Source of the DNA: Bacteroidota bacterium | GTDB taxonomy: Bacteria; Bacteroidota; JABWAT01 | NCBI GenBank assembly: GCA_023151185.1 | Contig: JAKLJL010000001.1 | Coordinates: 744,001 to 808,000, forward strand | DNA: 64,000 bases | Direction: 5' to 3' | Shown here: positions 33,097 to 42,373 of the stretch, piece after piece | Position numbering within the stretch: position 1 is the first letter of the stretch | Layout of the letters: each line of letters opens with the position of its first letter | Notes under the pieces: generated by a model | What the model saw: only the letters and a program-made list of their open reading frames with translations | Databases searched by the model: none | Told to the model about the DNA's origin: nothing | Made by a program: the position numbers and the translations under genes

Positions 33097-33624
33097 TTTT
33101 CTGAAAACCATTTTCCGGATTGAGTCAAAGCAAATTTCTTCCGGATGAACAGTTTGTATATTCCTGAACTCAAACCCTGCAACATCATCTGCAGGCAAAA
33201 TGGTTTCAAAGGATTCCACTTCACACCTGAATGCCAGATCCAAAGTATAATAAACAACCTCTCTGAACTCATACCGGTTGGGAAATGATCCCAGGTAGGT
33301 TAGTCCGGTAACAGCCAGATTCAGCTCTTCCAGAATTTCCCGTTTCAATGCTGATTCTGCCGGCTCACCCAAATCCACAAACCCGCCGGGAAGGTCCAGC
33401 ATTCCTTTAGCCGGCTGATGGGCCCTGCGGGTAAAAAGCAGGTCTCCCTTTTCATTAAAAATCAGGCCGGCAACAGCACTTCCTGCATTAATATAATACA
33501 GATGTCCGCATGCCGGACATGAAAATGACTTTTCTGATCCGGGTTTAAACCGGTCAGAACCGCACCTGGGGCAAAACCGGAAACTGGAATTCAGCGCCTC
33601 AATTGAAAAAAGTGTATCTTCCAT
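33094..33624 (-). CDS. Nudix hydrolase with N-terminal zinc ribbon (NudC-like type)
   Basis: 176 residues. A four-Cys zinc ribbon (FCPRCGSD...FSCPACGH, residues ~18-41) precedes a Nudix domain with the box GGFVDLGEPAESALKREILEEL (residues ~80-101); the Gly after REILEEL is Asn. Members cleave nucleoside diphosphates linked to another moiety; zinc-ribbon types include NAD- and ADP-ribose-type pyrophosphatases. The substrate cannot be told by eye. It is divergent from the M64 peptidase gene. Confidence 0.88.
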   Translation of the reverse strand: MEDTLFSIEALNSSFRFCPRCGSDRFKPGSEKSFSCPACGHLYYINAGSAVAGLIFNEKGDLLFTRRAHQPAKGMLDLPGGFVDLGEPAESALKREILEELNLAVTGLTYLGSFPNRYEFREVVYYTLDLAFRCEVESFETILPADDVAGFEFRNIQTVHPEEICFDSIRKMVFRK

Positions 33625-33665
33625 ATATCCAAATTTATTTCTCGGTTAAAAATGGAGACAAACCT

Positions 33666-35081
33666 GTGAAAACTCAATTTATGATTCCATTCTTTCTCTT
33701 TTACTTTTCTTCGGGTTCCACACAACCACCCGGTTCCTGGACCGATGGAAAAACACTTCGTCTGGACTTTATTCATTCCGGAACGGATAAAACAGAGGAA
33801 ATCAGTTTGGATGAGTTCCGCCTTGAAGGGCCATGGTCTGGACCGGCTGGAGTTCGGGTTGATTCATCCGGTCTGGGCCTGTTTCGTGGCGAGGTGGTCC
33901 TGAAAACAGGGGAAACGGTTTATGCAGAGGGTTTTTCTTCGATATTTGGGGAATGGCAGACTACTTCTGAAGCAAAGAACGGGTACCGCAGGGCCTTCCA
34001 TGAATCCTTCCGGTTTCCAAACCCAAATGTTCCGGCCGAAATCCGGATTTTGCGAAGAACTCCAGATGGCCGGTTTTCACTAATCGGGGCCTTCCCGTTA
34101 AACCCGGAGTCCCGCCAGGTCAACCGGGCACCTGTCCTTCGGTCAGGAAAACTAAAGGAGTGGTTTATTGGCGGTGAACCGGCTAAAAAGGTGGATTTGG
34201 TTGTTCTTGCTGAAGGGTATTCTGAAGCGGAAATGGAAAAGTTTTTCCTGGATTCTGACCGGCTTTGCACCTCACTGTTTTCAACAGAACCGTTTCTAAG
34301 CCGTAAACAGGATTTTAATGTCCGCCATTTATATATGGCGTCTCCGGAATCGGGGATTCCCAACCCAAGAAAAGACCAGTGGCCGGCAACCGCCTTTGGA
34401 TTTCAGTTCAATTTTTTTGATTCGGACCGCTATGTTCTCAGCTCAGCCAATAAGCAGATCAGGGAATCCCTGTCTCAGGTGCCCTATGATGCGGTTATCA
34501 TAGTCTGCAATTCACCCAAATACGGTGGTGGCGGAATTTATCACCTGTACGCATCTGTTACCTCAGATACAGAGCCGGCAGAATATGTGTTTATTCATGA
34601 GTTTGGACACTCATTTGCAGGTCTGGGTGATGAATATTATACCAGTGATGTGGCGTATGATTCTTTCAATCCGCCTGGATTTGAGCCCAATGAGCCCAAT
34701 ATTACTGCTTTGCTTCAGGACGGCAAATTAAAGTGGCAGGAACTGGCAGATCCCGGAATTCCCATCCCGACACCCTGGAAAAAAATGGGTTTCGACAGTC
34801 TTTCTGCCGGCATTCAGAAAAGGAGATCGGAACTGATCAGGACGGGCGCATCAGAAATTGAAATGGAATCCCTTTTCAGGGAAGACCGTGAAAAAACTCA
34901 AAATTGGCTGCGATCCGAGCATTATTATGGAAAGACCGGGGCATTTGAGGGAGCCGGATATGAATCCAGAGGACTTTTCCGGCCCGAACTGGATTGTATC
35001 ATGTTTTCAAGAAACCCCGATCATTTTTGCAAAGTGTGCAGAAAGGCCATTTCAGAGGCAATAAACCGGTTAACCCAATGA
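33666..35081 (+). CDS. Secreted M64-family metallopeptidase (IgA peptidase-like)
   Basis: About 471 residues from GTG 33666, with GGAG 8 bases upstream; ATG at 33681 is an alternative. The track's TTG start at 33603 would overlap the Nudix gene. A signal-like hydrophobic segment (MIPFFLFYFSSGS) is followed by an N-terminal beta domain and then the peptidase. The zinc site is HEFGHSFAGLGDEYY, and VDLVVLAEGYSEAEMEKFF plus NVRHLYMASPESG are typical of M64. C-terminal cysteines (DCIMFS...FCKVCRKAI) may form a disulfide or metal site. It probably degrades extracellular protein. Confidence 0.9.
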   Translation: MKTQFMIPFFLFYFSSGSTQPPGSWTDGKTLRLDFIHSGTDKTEEISLDEFRLEGPWSGPAGVRVDSSGLGLFRGEVVLKTGETVYAEGFSSIFGEWQTTSEAKNGYRRAFHESFRFPNPNVPAEIRILRRTPDGRFSLIGAFPLNPESRQVNRAPVLRSGKLKEWFIGGEPAKKVDLVVLAEGYSEAEMEKFFLDSDRLCTSLFSTEPFLSRKQDFNVRHLYMASPESGIPNPRKDQWPATAFGFQFNFFDSDRYVLSSANKQIRESLSQVPYDAVIIVCNSPKYGGGGIYHLYASVTSDTEPAEYVFIHEFGHSFAGLGDEYYTSDVAYDSFNPPGFEPNEPNITALLQDGKLKWQELADPGIPIPTPWKKMGFDSLSAGIQKRRSELIRTGASEIEMESLFREDREKTQNWLRSEHYYGKTGAFEGAGYESRGLFRPELDCIMFSRNPDHFCKVCRKAISEAINRLTQ

Positions 35082-35157
35082 CAGATAACTTATTGTTTTA
35101 ATAAGATTTAACAAAGTTTTGTTAAACGGCCGACGGGAAGAAATCATCAAAAGACCG

Positions 35158-35165
35158 TATTTTTG
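35158..35165 (+). promoter_or_regulatory. Possible -7 element before the TonB-type receptor gene
   Basis: TATTTTTG fits TAnnTTTG and lies 60 bases before the ATG, but no TTTG box is found at the right distance upstream. A TTAACAAA/TTTGTTAA inverted repeat lies at about 35107-35125. Confidence 0.3.
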
Positions 35166-35225
35166 CCAGTCCTAAATCGACGGGTGTTTTCCATACCATT
35201 TCCTAATTAAAATTCCGGAACTTCC

Positions 35226-37679
35226 ATGACTGCCAGGCTTCTATCTGTATTTTTGTTTTTGAGCTCAATTCCATTATTTGCACAATCCCCTCAGGGCCGC
35301 CAGGGTCAGGGCTTGGGACCCGGCGCCGGCGCCGGCAGCCTTTCAGGACAGTTAATGGATGAGGAATCCCGCCATCCGATTGAATACGGAAATGTAGTTC
35401 TTTTCAGAGTGAAAGATTCTGTTATGGTGACCGGGACCATTTCAGGCCGGGATGGTAAATTCAGGATGGATAAAGTCCCCTTTGGCCGGTATTTCTGCAA
35501 AATTTCCTTTATCGGTTATGAAACCCGGATCGTGTCACCGGTTCTGGTGAATCCGAAATCTCCCGACCCCGATCTTGGAATTTTATACCTGAATCTGACA
35601 CCGGTCAATCTGAAAGAAGTCCTGGTTACCGGTGAGAAGGAAATGATCATCAATAATCTGGATAAAAAAGTTATCAATGTGGATAAATCCATTGCAGCAA
35701 CCGGTGGGTCTGCCGTTGACGTCATGCAAAACATTCCGTCTGTTACCGTTGACTCTGATGGCGGAGTTAAATTGCGGGGAAATAAAAACGTGACGGTTCT
35801 GATTGACGGAAAGCCCTCTGCAATGGAAGGGGTATCAACCGGTGAAATTTTAGCTCAGATTCCTGCAAGTTCGATGGAATCGGTTGAACTGGTAACCAAC
35901 CCGTCAGCGAAATATGACCCCGAGGGAACGGCCGGGATTATTAATATTGTACTGAAAAAGAAACAGGAATCGGGCTATAACACAGTCGTGACTCTGAATG
36001 CCGGAAACGGCGACCGGTACAACGGAAGTCTCAATCTGAACTACCGCACCGGAGGATGGAATTTTTACGGCAGCCTGGATGGACGGTGGAACCGGTTTAA
36101 TGCAGAAGGGAATTCAAACCGGCTGACTACTTTACCCGACACCTCCCGGCTGACACAGGACAGCCGGAACACCAACCAAATGACGATGAACGGCTTCAGA
36201 ACCGGAATTGATTATGCGCCTGATGAATGGAACACTTTTTCAATCGGGTTCCGGGGACGCAATATGGGTTTTGACAACTCGGGTGACGTGAATAACTCTC
36301 TTTTTGACGGTAACCAGAGTTTGGTCAGATCCTTTAACCGGGAGTCAGATGCTGAACGGAATGGCCGGCACATTGAATATTCACTTGAGCACAAACGGAC
36401 GTGGGAGACGAAAGGCAGGGAATGGACAACAGACCTTGAGTTTGGAACCCAGAAAATGAAAAGGACCGAAACTGCATCAACCCTTAATTCTGCCGGTTCC
36501 GGCAACTACCTGTCCAAACAGAAAAATGAAGGAACAATCAATGGCCTCACACTTTCTCTGGAATCAAATTATGCCCATCCGACCCCGGAATGGGGCCGGT
36601 TTGAGGCCGGATTTAAGTCACGGTTACGCCAAAATGACTCAGAAGGTCTCTATGACACCCTCGGGGCTAATGGGATGTGGTATCCCAACTCTTTTTTAAC
36701 TGACAAGTTTGACTATACCGAACAGGTTCATGCCGGTTATGGAACCTATTCCAATAGTCTCGAGGGATTCAACTATCAGCTTGCTCTCAGGGGAGAATAT
36801 GTTCGGACGGTTCTTTCATCCAGGCAGTTCACCTCCGATTTTATTACCGACTATACCAGTCTGTATCCCTCAATCCATATCAGCCGTGAACTTTCGGAGG
36901 CTCATGAACTTATGGTCAGTTACAGCCGCCGGGTTGACCGGCCGAATAACCGGCAACTGAATCCTTTTGTTGACTATTCTGACAGTTTAAATCTCAGGTC
37001 CGGAAATCCGAAACTGCTTCCGCAATACACGAATTCAATGGAGTTTGGGTATAATTTCAATCAGAAAATGACCAGCTTGTCAGCCTCACTTTTTTACCGG
37101 CAAACAGAAGATCTGATTTCAGAAATCACCCGCCAGGAAAATGCACGGGTAACCCGAACCACACTTGAAAATGCAGCAACCGGGACTTCTGTCGGAGTGG
37201 ATCTTTCGGCAAACCAGACAATTACCCAGGGTTTCAGACTAAATGGCGGGATTTCCTGGTTCAGGAATGTGATCAAAGGCAAACTGGATTCAGATAATGC
37301 AGATGCCGACAATGTTTCCTGGAATGCCAAAGGGTCGGCTATGGTTACTCTTCCTCTTGAAATTCAACTTCAGGTCATGGGAAATTACAATGCCCCGATG
37401 GTTATGCCCCAGCGGAAAATAAAAGAACAGTACTCGGTTGATCTTGGATTGAAACGGGATTTTCTGGATGGAATGCTGACGGCAAACCTTCGTGTTCAGG
37501 ATGTTTTCGATTCAAGGGAATTTGATTCAGAAACAACCGGTACCGGTTTTACTCTGACAAGTTATAATAAACCGGATTCCCGAACCATTTTTCTGGGGAT
37601 AACCTGGCGGATTTCAACTTTAATGATGAATGAACGGGAACGTCAGAAGAACCGGGAACCGGAAACTGATGACTTCTAA
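35226..37679 (+). CDS. Outer-membrane beta-barrel (TonB-dependent receptor-like) protein
   Basis: 817 residues with signal peptide (FLFLSSIPLFAQ). A Gly/Pro-rich linker GQGLGPGAGAGS is followed by a carboxypeptidase-regulatory-like beta domain (residues ~40-120), a plug domain (DVMQNIPSVTVDSDGGVKLRG, VLIDGKPSAM, PSAKYDPEGTAGIINI) and a ~560-residue barrel with many aromatic-alternating strands. The C-terminal strand is not at the very end: a charged ERERQKNREPETDDF tail follows. The architecture fits the Bacteroidota outer membrane beta-barrel family PF14905. No SusD partner is adjacent, and the ligand is unknown. The 3' end overlaps the RoxA-like gene by 4 bases. Confidence 0.9.
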   Translation: MTARLLSVFLFLSSIPLFAQSPQGRQGQGLGPGAGAGSLSGQLMDEESRHPIEYGNVVLFRVKDSVMVTGTISGRDGKFRMDKVPFGRYFCKISFIGYETRIVSPVLVNPKSPDPDLGILYLNLTPVNLKEVLVTGEKEMIINNLDKKVINVDKSIAATGGSAVDVMQNIPSVTVDSDGGVKLRGNKNVTVLIDGKPSAMEGVSTGEILAQIPASSMESVELVTNPSAKYDPEGTAGIINIVLKKKQESGYNTVVTLNAGNGDRYNGSLNLNYRTGGWNFYGSLDGRWNRFNAEGNSNRLTTLPDTSRLTQDSRNTNQMTMNGFRTGIDYAPDEWNTFSIGFRGRNMGFDNSGDVNNSLFDGNQSLVRSFNRESDAERNGRHIEYSLEHKRTWETKGREWTTDLEFGTQKMKRTETASTLNSAGSGNYLSKQKNEGTINGLTLSLESNYAHPTPEWGRFEAGFKSRLRQNDSEGLYDTLGANGMWYPNSFLTDKFDYTEQVHAGYGTYSNSLEGFNYQLALRGEYVRTVLSSRQFTSDFITDYTSLYPSIHISRELSEAHELMVSYSRRVDRPNNRQLNPFVDYSDSLNLRSGNPKLLPQYTNSMEFGYNFNQKMTSLSASLFYRQTEDLISEITRQENARVTRTTLENAATGTSVGVDLSANQTITQGFRLNGGISWFRNVIKGKLDSDNADADNVSWNAKGSAMVTLPLEIQLQVMGNYNAPMVMPQRKIKEQYSVDLGLKRDFLDGMLTANLRVQDVFDSREFDSETTGTGFTLTSYNKPDSRTIFLGITWRISTLMMNERERQKNREPETDDF

Positions 37680-38815
37680 CGGCTGACCCTGACAAAATAC
37701 TTTCCTTCAAAAAGGCGGCTGACTTTTTTGAAGTCACCGGGTGAAGTGAGTCTTTCCATGATTTCCCCGGTCTTGAACTGCCTGTTTTCGGCCAGAAACC
37801 GGGAAACTTCGGGGTTTAGGTCCCAGGCAGTTCCGTCTGCAAAAAACCAGGATTCCGGCCCGTGACCAGTCCAGGCCATTCTGACGCCAGGTGCACGACG
37901 GAGCGTTTCATCCTTTCCGAGACCGGATAGCTTTAGGTTTTCACCCTCCCGGCTGCCGGTCCTTTTTTGCCGGGTCAGCCATAAACCATACCACTTTCTC
38001 ACTTCGGCCGAATCTGCAAACCGGGACATTATGGCTGAAAAGGCTGTGAAATCAACCGGACGAATGAAACCGGGTGATTTCCAGTTTTCGGGTTCAGGAT
38101 CTTTCAGTCTGAGCTCAGAAGCGGGAAATTCAGAAATGCGCCCGGCAAGTTCTGCAAAAAAGTCACCGATAGCAGGTGTTCTGAATCCGACTGAAAAGGT
38201 CAGGCAGTGATCAAGTGCCACTCCGTGATGAGCCACACCCGGCGGAAGGTAAAGAATATCCCCCGGTTCCATAATCCATTCTTCATCAAATTCCGGGTTT
38301 GCCAGCAGCTTGATGTCCATATCCGGAATCCAGTTTTCCCTGACCGGCGGTTTCGTCGAATAGTGCCATTTCCGTCTTCCCATCCCCTGAATCAGGAAAA
38401 CGTCATACTGATCGGTATGCGGTCCAACCGAACCACCCGGGACGGCATAGCTAACCATAATATCATCCAGCCGCCAACCAGGAATAAAGCTGAAGGCATC
38501 CAGGATTTTGTCTGTATCCGGGTTTAGCCGGTTCATTTCCTGAACCAGAACGGTCCAGTTGGTTTCAGGCAGCTTTGAATAGATTCTGTCAGAAAGTGGG
38601 TTAAACCGGACTTGCCAGGGATAGTCACCTTCTTTCTCAATTACCAGTCTTGAAACTGTTTTCCGGGTTTTGGAAATCTCAAATAACTCTGCCGGTGAAA
38701 CCGGGGAGGAAAATCCAGGAAAACCCTGTGGCAGCCGAAGCGGTTTTTTCTGCCACCAGTCGGCTAAAAAAGTGGAAGGAGAAAGTTGAGTTGGGAATTT
38801 TAGCCTGAAATCCAT
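37676..38815 (-). CDS. JmjC/cupin 2-oxoglutarate oxygenase, RoxA (YcfD)-like
   Basis: 379 residues. The Fe(II) site HxD...H is visible in GPHTDQYDVF and the second His region PPGVAHHGVAL. WWQKKPLRLPQ and YAVPGGSVGPH match the ribosomal uL16 arginine hydroxylase YcfD/RoxA. The C-terminal ~150 residues correspond to the winged-helix region. The reaction hydroxylates a ribosomal-protein residue using oxygen and 2-oxoglutarate. It therefore implies aerobic growth at times, although the window also has ferredoxin-dependent metabolism. No operon partner is seen. Confidence 0.85.
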   Translation of the reverse strand: MDFRLKFPTQLSPSTFLADWWQKKPLRLPQGFPGFSSPVSPAELFEISKTRKTVSRLVIEKEGDYPWQVRFNPLSDRIYSKLPETNWTVLVQEMNRLNPDTDKILDAFSFIPGWRLDDIMVSYAVPGGSVGPHTDQYDVFLIQGMGRRKWHYSTKPPVRENWIPDMDIKLLANPEFDEEWIMEPGDILYLPPGVAHHGVALDHCLTFSVGFRTPAIGDFFAELAGRISEFPASELRLKDPEPENWKSPGFIRPVDFTAFSAIMSRFADSAEVRKWYGLWLTRQKRTGSREGENLKLSGLGKDETLRRAPGVRMAWTGHGPESWFFADGTAWDLNPEVSRFLAENRQFKTGEIMERLTSPGDFKKVSRLFEGKYFVRVSR

Positions 38816-38890
38816 TTAAATTCCTGAAAATCTGTAAAAGTAGAGAACCCGGGGAATACGGTCAACCCGCAAAGCAGGGTTTGAAGGGAT

Positions 38891-38930
38891 AAAAAAAAGG
38901 GCCGTCTTTTTGAGGCGGCCCTTTTTTTAA
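38891..38930 (-). terminator. Terminator of pckG
   Basis: A-rich flank, GGGCCG / CGGCCC stem with a T-rich loop and T-run on both strands. It lies just downstream of pckG (minus strand). The opposite strand also has a T-run, so it could work both ways. Confidence 0.85.
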
Positions 38931-38950
38931 GTAACGGAAGGCTGTCAGGA

Positions 38951-40792
38951 TCAGTGATCATCCCGTTCTGCAGCAAGTTCCCACCGTTTCGGTGCGCGCC
39001 ACAGGGAGGAAGTAATCAACTCACGCAGCCAGATAAATTCCTTCGGAAGTTTATCATAGAGCTTCATGAACAGGTCCTCATGGGAAGCAATTTCCTGTTT
39101 CCACATTTCACTTTCGATGGCCATGACCTTATTGAAGTCATCCCGGCTGTAATTCAGGCCGGTCCAATCGATATCCTCATACTTCGGAACCCAGCCAATC
39201 GGACTTTCGATTGCAAAGGTTCTTCCATGCACGCGTTCTACAATCCACTTCAGGATTCTCATGTTATCGCCAAAGCCTGGCCACAGGAATTTATTATTTT
39301 CGTCCCTTCTGAACCAGTTAACCCCAAAAATCCGCGGAGGATTCGGCAGTTTCCGGCCAAAGTTAAGCCAATGATTGAAATAATCACCGGCATGGTATCC
39401 CATGAACGGAAGCATTGCAAACGGGTCACGGCGAACAACACCCTGCTGGCCAAATGCGGCTGCCGTGGTTTCTGAACCCATTGTTGCGGCAAGATATACC
39501 CCATAGTTCCAGTTAAAGGCCTGATAAACGAGCGGTACAGTTGTTGCACGGCGTCCGCCAAAAATAAAGGCGCTGATCGGTACACCTGCAGGATCTTCCC
39601 ATTTCGGATCAATGCTTGGGCATTGATTTGCAGGGGCAGTAAACCGGGAATTGGCATGTGCGGCCGGTTTCCCGGATGTTTTGTCGAATGGTTTTCCTGT
39701 CCAGTCAATCATGCCGTCCGGAACTTCTTTGGTCAGACCTTCCCACCAGACATCGCCATCAGGCGTGAGTGCAACGTTGGTGAAAATGGTATTTTTTTGC
39801 AGGGACGCAAGTGCGTTCGGGTTGGTATCTTCGTTTGTTCCCGGTGCTACACCAAAGAATCCGGCTTCCGGGTTGATGGCACGGAGAGTCCCGTTTTCGT
39901 CAGGTTTAATCCAGGCAATATCATCACCGATGGTGGTAACTTTCCATCCATTCATTGTTTTGGGCGGGATGAGCATGGCAAAGTTAGTCTTACCGCAAGC
40001 CGAAGGGAAGGCGGCAGAAACGTAGGTTTTTTCGCCTTTCGGATCTTCAACACCCAGAATCAGCATGTGCTCGGCCAACCAGCCCTGATCCCGTCCCATT
40101 GTAGAGGCAATCCGGAGGGCAAAACATTTCTTACCGAGAAGTGCATTTCCGCCGTATCCTGAACCGTAGGAAATAATGGTATTTTCTTCGGGGAAGTGGC
40201 AAATGTACTTGGTTGTGGGATTACATGGCCAGGGTTTATCCTGTTCGCCGGCTTTCAGAGGAGCACCAACTGTATGCAGTGCCTTTACGAAAGTACCGTT
40301 ACCCAGTGCATCATAAACTTGCTTGCCCATCCGGGTCATAATTCTCATGTTAACAACAACGTAAGCCGAGTCAGTCAATTCAATCCCGATGTGGGAGATC
40401 GGTGAACCCAAAGGTCCCATGCTGAATGGAATAACATACAGAGTCCGGCCGGTCATACACCCTTTGAAAAGACCGTTCAGGGTTTCTTTCATTTCAACCG
40501 GGTCAACCCAGTTATTGGTGGGGCCGGCATCTTCTTTTCTGCGGCTGTTGATGAAGGTCTTGTCTTCGACGCGGGCTACGTCGCTGGGGTCAGAAAAAGC
40601 AAGAAATGAATTGGGCTTTTTAGCCGGATTCAGACGGATAAAAGTTCCTTTCTGAACCATTTCTTCGCAAAGACGGTCATATTCTTCCTGGGAACCGTCG
40701 CACCAATAGATGCTGTCGGGAGTGGTCAGGTCGGCCACTTCTTTCACCCATTGAACGAGTGCCTGATTTTTAACGTACGAAGGTACTTGCAT
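38951..40792 (-). CDS. pckG: Phosphoenolpyruvate carboxykinase (GTP)
   Basis: 613 residues, the usual length of the GTP-dependent class. It converts oxaloacetate and GTP to phosphoenolpyruvate for gluconeogenesis. The nucleotide-binding kinase-1a loop [16 protein letters not shown], the metal-site region TIGDDIAWI and [16 protein letters not shown] are diagnostic, and [27 protein letters not shown] is the N-terminal signature. An AGGAG box precedes the ATG, and a TATCTTTG element is 72-79 bases upstream. The gene is monocistronic, with a terminator 21 bases after the stop. Confidence 0.97.
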   Translation of the reverse strand: MQVPSYVKNQALVQWVKEVADLTTPDSIYWCDGSQEEYDRLCEEMVQKGTFIRLNPAKKPNSFLAFSDPSDVARVEDKTFINSRRKEDAGPTNNWVDPVEMKETLNGLFKGCMTGRTLYVIPFSMGPLGSPISHIGIELTDSAYVVVNMRIMTRMGKQVYDALGNGTFVKALHTVGAPLKAGEQDKPWPCNPTTKYICHFPEENTIISYGSGYGGNALLGKKCFALRIASTMGRDQGWLAEHMLILGVEDPKGEKTYVSAAFPSACGKTNFAMLIPPKTMNGWKVTTIGDDIAWIKPDENGTLRAINPEAGFFGVAPGTNEDTNPNALASLQKNTIFTNVALTPDGDVWWEGLTKEVPDGMIDWTGKPFDKTSGKPAAHANSRFTAPANQCPSIDPKWEDPAGVPISAFIFGGRRATTVPLVYQAFNWNYGVYLAATMGSETTAAAFGQQGVVRRDPFAMLPFMGYHAGDYFNHWLNFGRKLPNPPRIFGVNWFRRDENNKFLWPGFGDNMRILKWIVERVHGRTFAIESPIGWVPKYEDIDWTGLNYSRDDFNKVMAIESEMWKQEIASHEDLFMKLYDKLPKEFIWLRELITSSLWRAPKRWELAAERDDH

Positions 40793-40863
40793 ATGAGTAT
40801 CACTCCTGTTTGATTAGAGAAATTCGTTCTAAGTTATAGTTTTTATTTGACTTTCAACTAATG

Positions 40864-40899
40864 CAAAGATACCGGAATTCTGGCTTTGGATAAACAAAT
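40864..40899 (-). promoter_or_regulatory. Likely promoter of pckG
   Basis: On the minus strand TATCTTTG (exact TAnnTTTG) at 40871-40864, with a TTTG about 23 bases further upstream, slightly longer than the usual 19-21 spacing. Confidence 0.5.
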
Positions 40900-40986
40900 A
40901 TACGTTAAAGTGGTATTAGAATGGCTGAATAAGGGAGGCAGGAAGATTAGAGTTTATAATAAACAGACAAAAATGTCTGATGGTGT

Positions 40987-41163
40987 TTATAATTTGTCAG
41001 AATTGTCAGGGATTTCGTCAAGAGGCTTCCCCGATTCAAGGGCTTTCCTGATGAGTTCTGCAGCAGGTTTCATTTCAAGATTGTGGGTTGGCGGAAGAGT
41101 CCCGAACTTTTCGCGGTATAGATCAAGGAGATCATAGAATTCAAATTCTTCGGGTTCAAGCAT
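40987..41163 (-). CDS. 58-residue small protein overlapping the MFS gene (too short for the ORF track)
   Basis: Reading the minus strand from ATG 41163 gives 58 residues starting MLEPEEFEFYDLLDLYREKFG, continuing LPPTHNLEMKPAAELIRKAL and ending IPDNSDKL. It has no family that I recognise. The start lies within the last codons of the MFS gene (8-base overlap), the usual sign of translational coupling. The composition is acidic and helical with a clean stop. The plus-strand ORF at 40886-41137 is its shadow. It completes a three-gene operon with the CobW-like GTPase and the MFS transporter. Confidence 0.65.
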   Translation of the reverse strand: MLEPEEFEFYDLLDLYREKFGTLPPTHNLEMKPAAELIRKALESGKPLDEIPDNSDKL

Positions 41164-42373
41164 GGTTGGAGCCCTTTTTGTTACGGGTAAAAAGAAAAAG
41201 AAAAACTGACAGAATCAATCCGCCGACAAGAAAAGGAAGCTCAGGGATGGTTTTTTCTGCCAGGCTCCCGGCCCATAACGCCCCGATTGGTGTTCCAAGT
41301 GTAAAGGTAAAGGTATAAATGCTCATAACCCGTCCACGGAAGGCATCTGTAGTTTCAAGCTGAAGCAGAGTGTTGGTCCCGGCAATCTGGATCATCATCC
41401 CGAGGCCACCTAAAAAAAGAACGCCAAGTGCCGGAACGAACCAGGGAACAATAGCCATCATCAGCAGCGAAGCCGCCAAAAGACCCGTCCCGGCTTTTAA
41501 AACCCGTTTAAGGCTGTCCGGCCTGACCCGGGTTCCGAGAAGAATTGCACCTGTAAAAGCACCTAAACCGGAAGCACCGGTCAAAAGAGCCAGTCCACGG
41601 GCACCCTGATGGAACTTTTCGTCGGCAAAAAGCGGCAGCAGGGAAGAGTAAAACATACCAAGCAGGTTACAGGATCCGAAAAGCAGCAAATAATTTCGAA
41701 GGGTTTTATTTTGAAATACATACCGGAATCCTTCTCTGATCTGAACCAGCAATCCCTGCTGGTAAGCAGGTTTTTCGGATGTAGTTGGGTGAACCCAGAC
41801 CATGGAAATCAGGATAACCAGGTAAGTTGCTGCATTTAGTCCGAAAGCCCAGCCCACACCGACCATGGGAATAAGTATGGCACCGGCTGCTGGTCCCAAA
41901 ATCCGGCCCAGATTAACCATGACAGAATTAAGTGCAATCGCCTGCGGCAGGGACTCCCTGTCAGTCAGTTCAGATAAAAAGGATTGGCGGGCCGGCATAT
42001 CAGCACCGGCGACAAATGCCTGAAAGGAGGATAAAATCAATAGAAGGCCAATCGAAATGGTGCCGGTCAAAGTAAAAAAACAAAGCAGCCCGGCTTCAGC
42101 CAGAAGCAGAATTTGTGCGGCTATAATAATGGATTTACGGGAATATCTGTCGAGCAGGGCACCGGCAAACAGGTTGGAAAAAATGCCCGGGAACAAACCC
42201 ATAAACCCGACAAGTCCCAGATAAAAAGCAGAATGTGTTAATTCCCAGGCAAGCCAGGATTCAGCAATCCGTTGCAGCCACGTTCCGGTAAGTGAAATAA
42301 ACTGCCCGGTGAAATAAACTCTGAATGAAGGGTATCTTAATACACCGACCAGTTTGGAAAGTCCGGTCGTCAT
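41156..42373 (-). CDS. MFS transporter (EntS-like MFS_3 type)
   Basis: 405 residues with twelve hydrophobic segments and the loop DRYSRKSII after TM2. FTGQFISLTGTWLQRIAESWLAWELT and the ADMPARQSFLSELTDRE segment match the MFS_3 group (enterobactin exporter EntS and macrolide efflux relatives). Its start overlaps the stop of the CobW-like GTPase by four bases (ATGA), so they are one operon. Substrate unknown; a metallophore, metal complex or drug are possible. Confidence 0.88.
   Translation of the reverse strand: MTTGLSKLVGVLRYPSFRVYFTGQFISLTGTWLQRIAESWLAWELTHSAFYLGLVGFMGLFPGIFSNLFAGALLDRYSRKSIIIAAQILLLAEAGLLCFFTLTGTISIGLLLILSSFQAFVAGADMPARQSFLSELTDRESLPQAIALNSVMVNLGRILGPAAGAILIPMVGVGWAFGLNAATYLVILISMVWVHPTTSEKPAYQQGLLVQIREGFRYVFQNKTLRNYLLLFGSCNLLGMFYSSLLPLFADEKFHQGARGLALLTGASGLGAFTGAILLGTRVRPDSLKRVLKAGTGLLAASLLMMAIVPWFVPALGVLFLGGLGMMIQIAGTNTLLQLETTDAFRGRVMSIYTFTFTLGTPIGALWAGSLAEKTIPELPFLVGGLILSVFLFLFTRNKKGSNHA

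Noticed and set aside
40886-41137. 83-aa plus-strand ORF upstream of pckG
   Set aside because: It overlaps the 58-aa minus-strand gene, which has better coding character and operon context.
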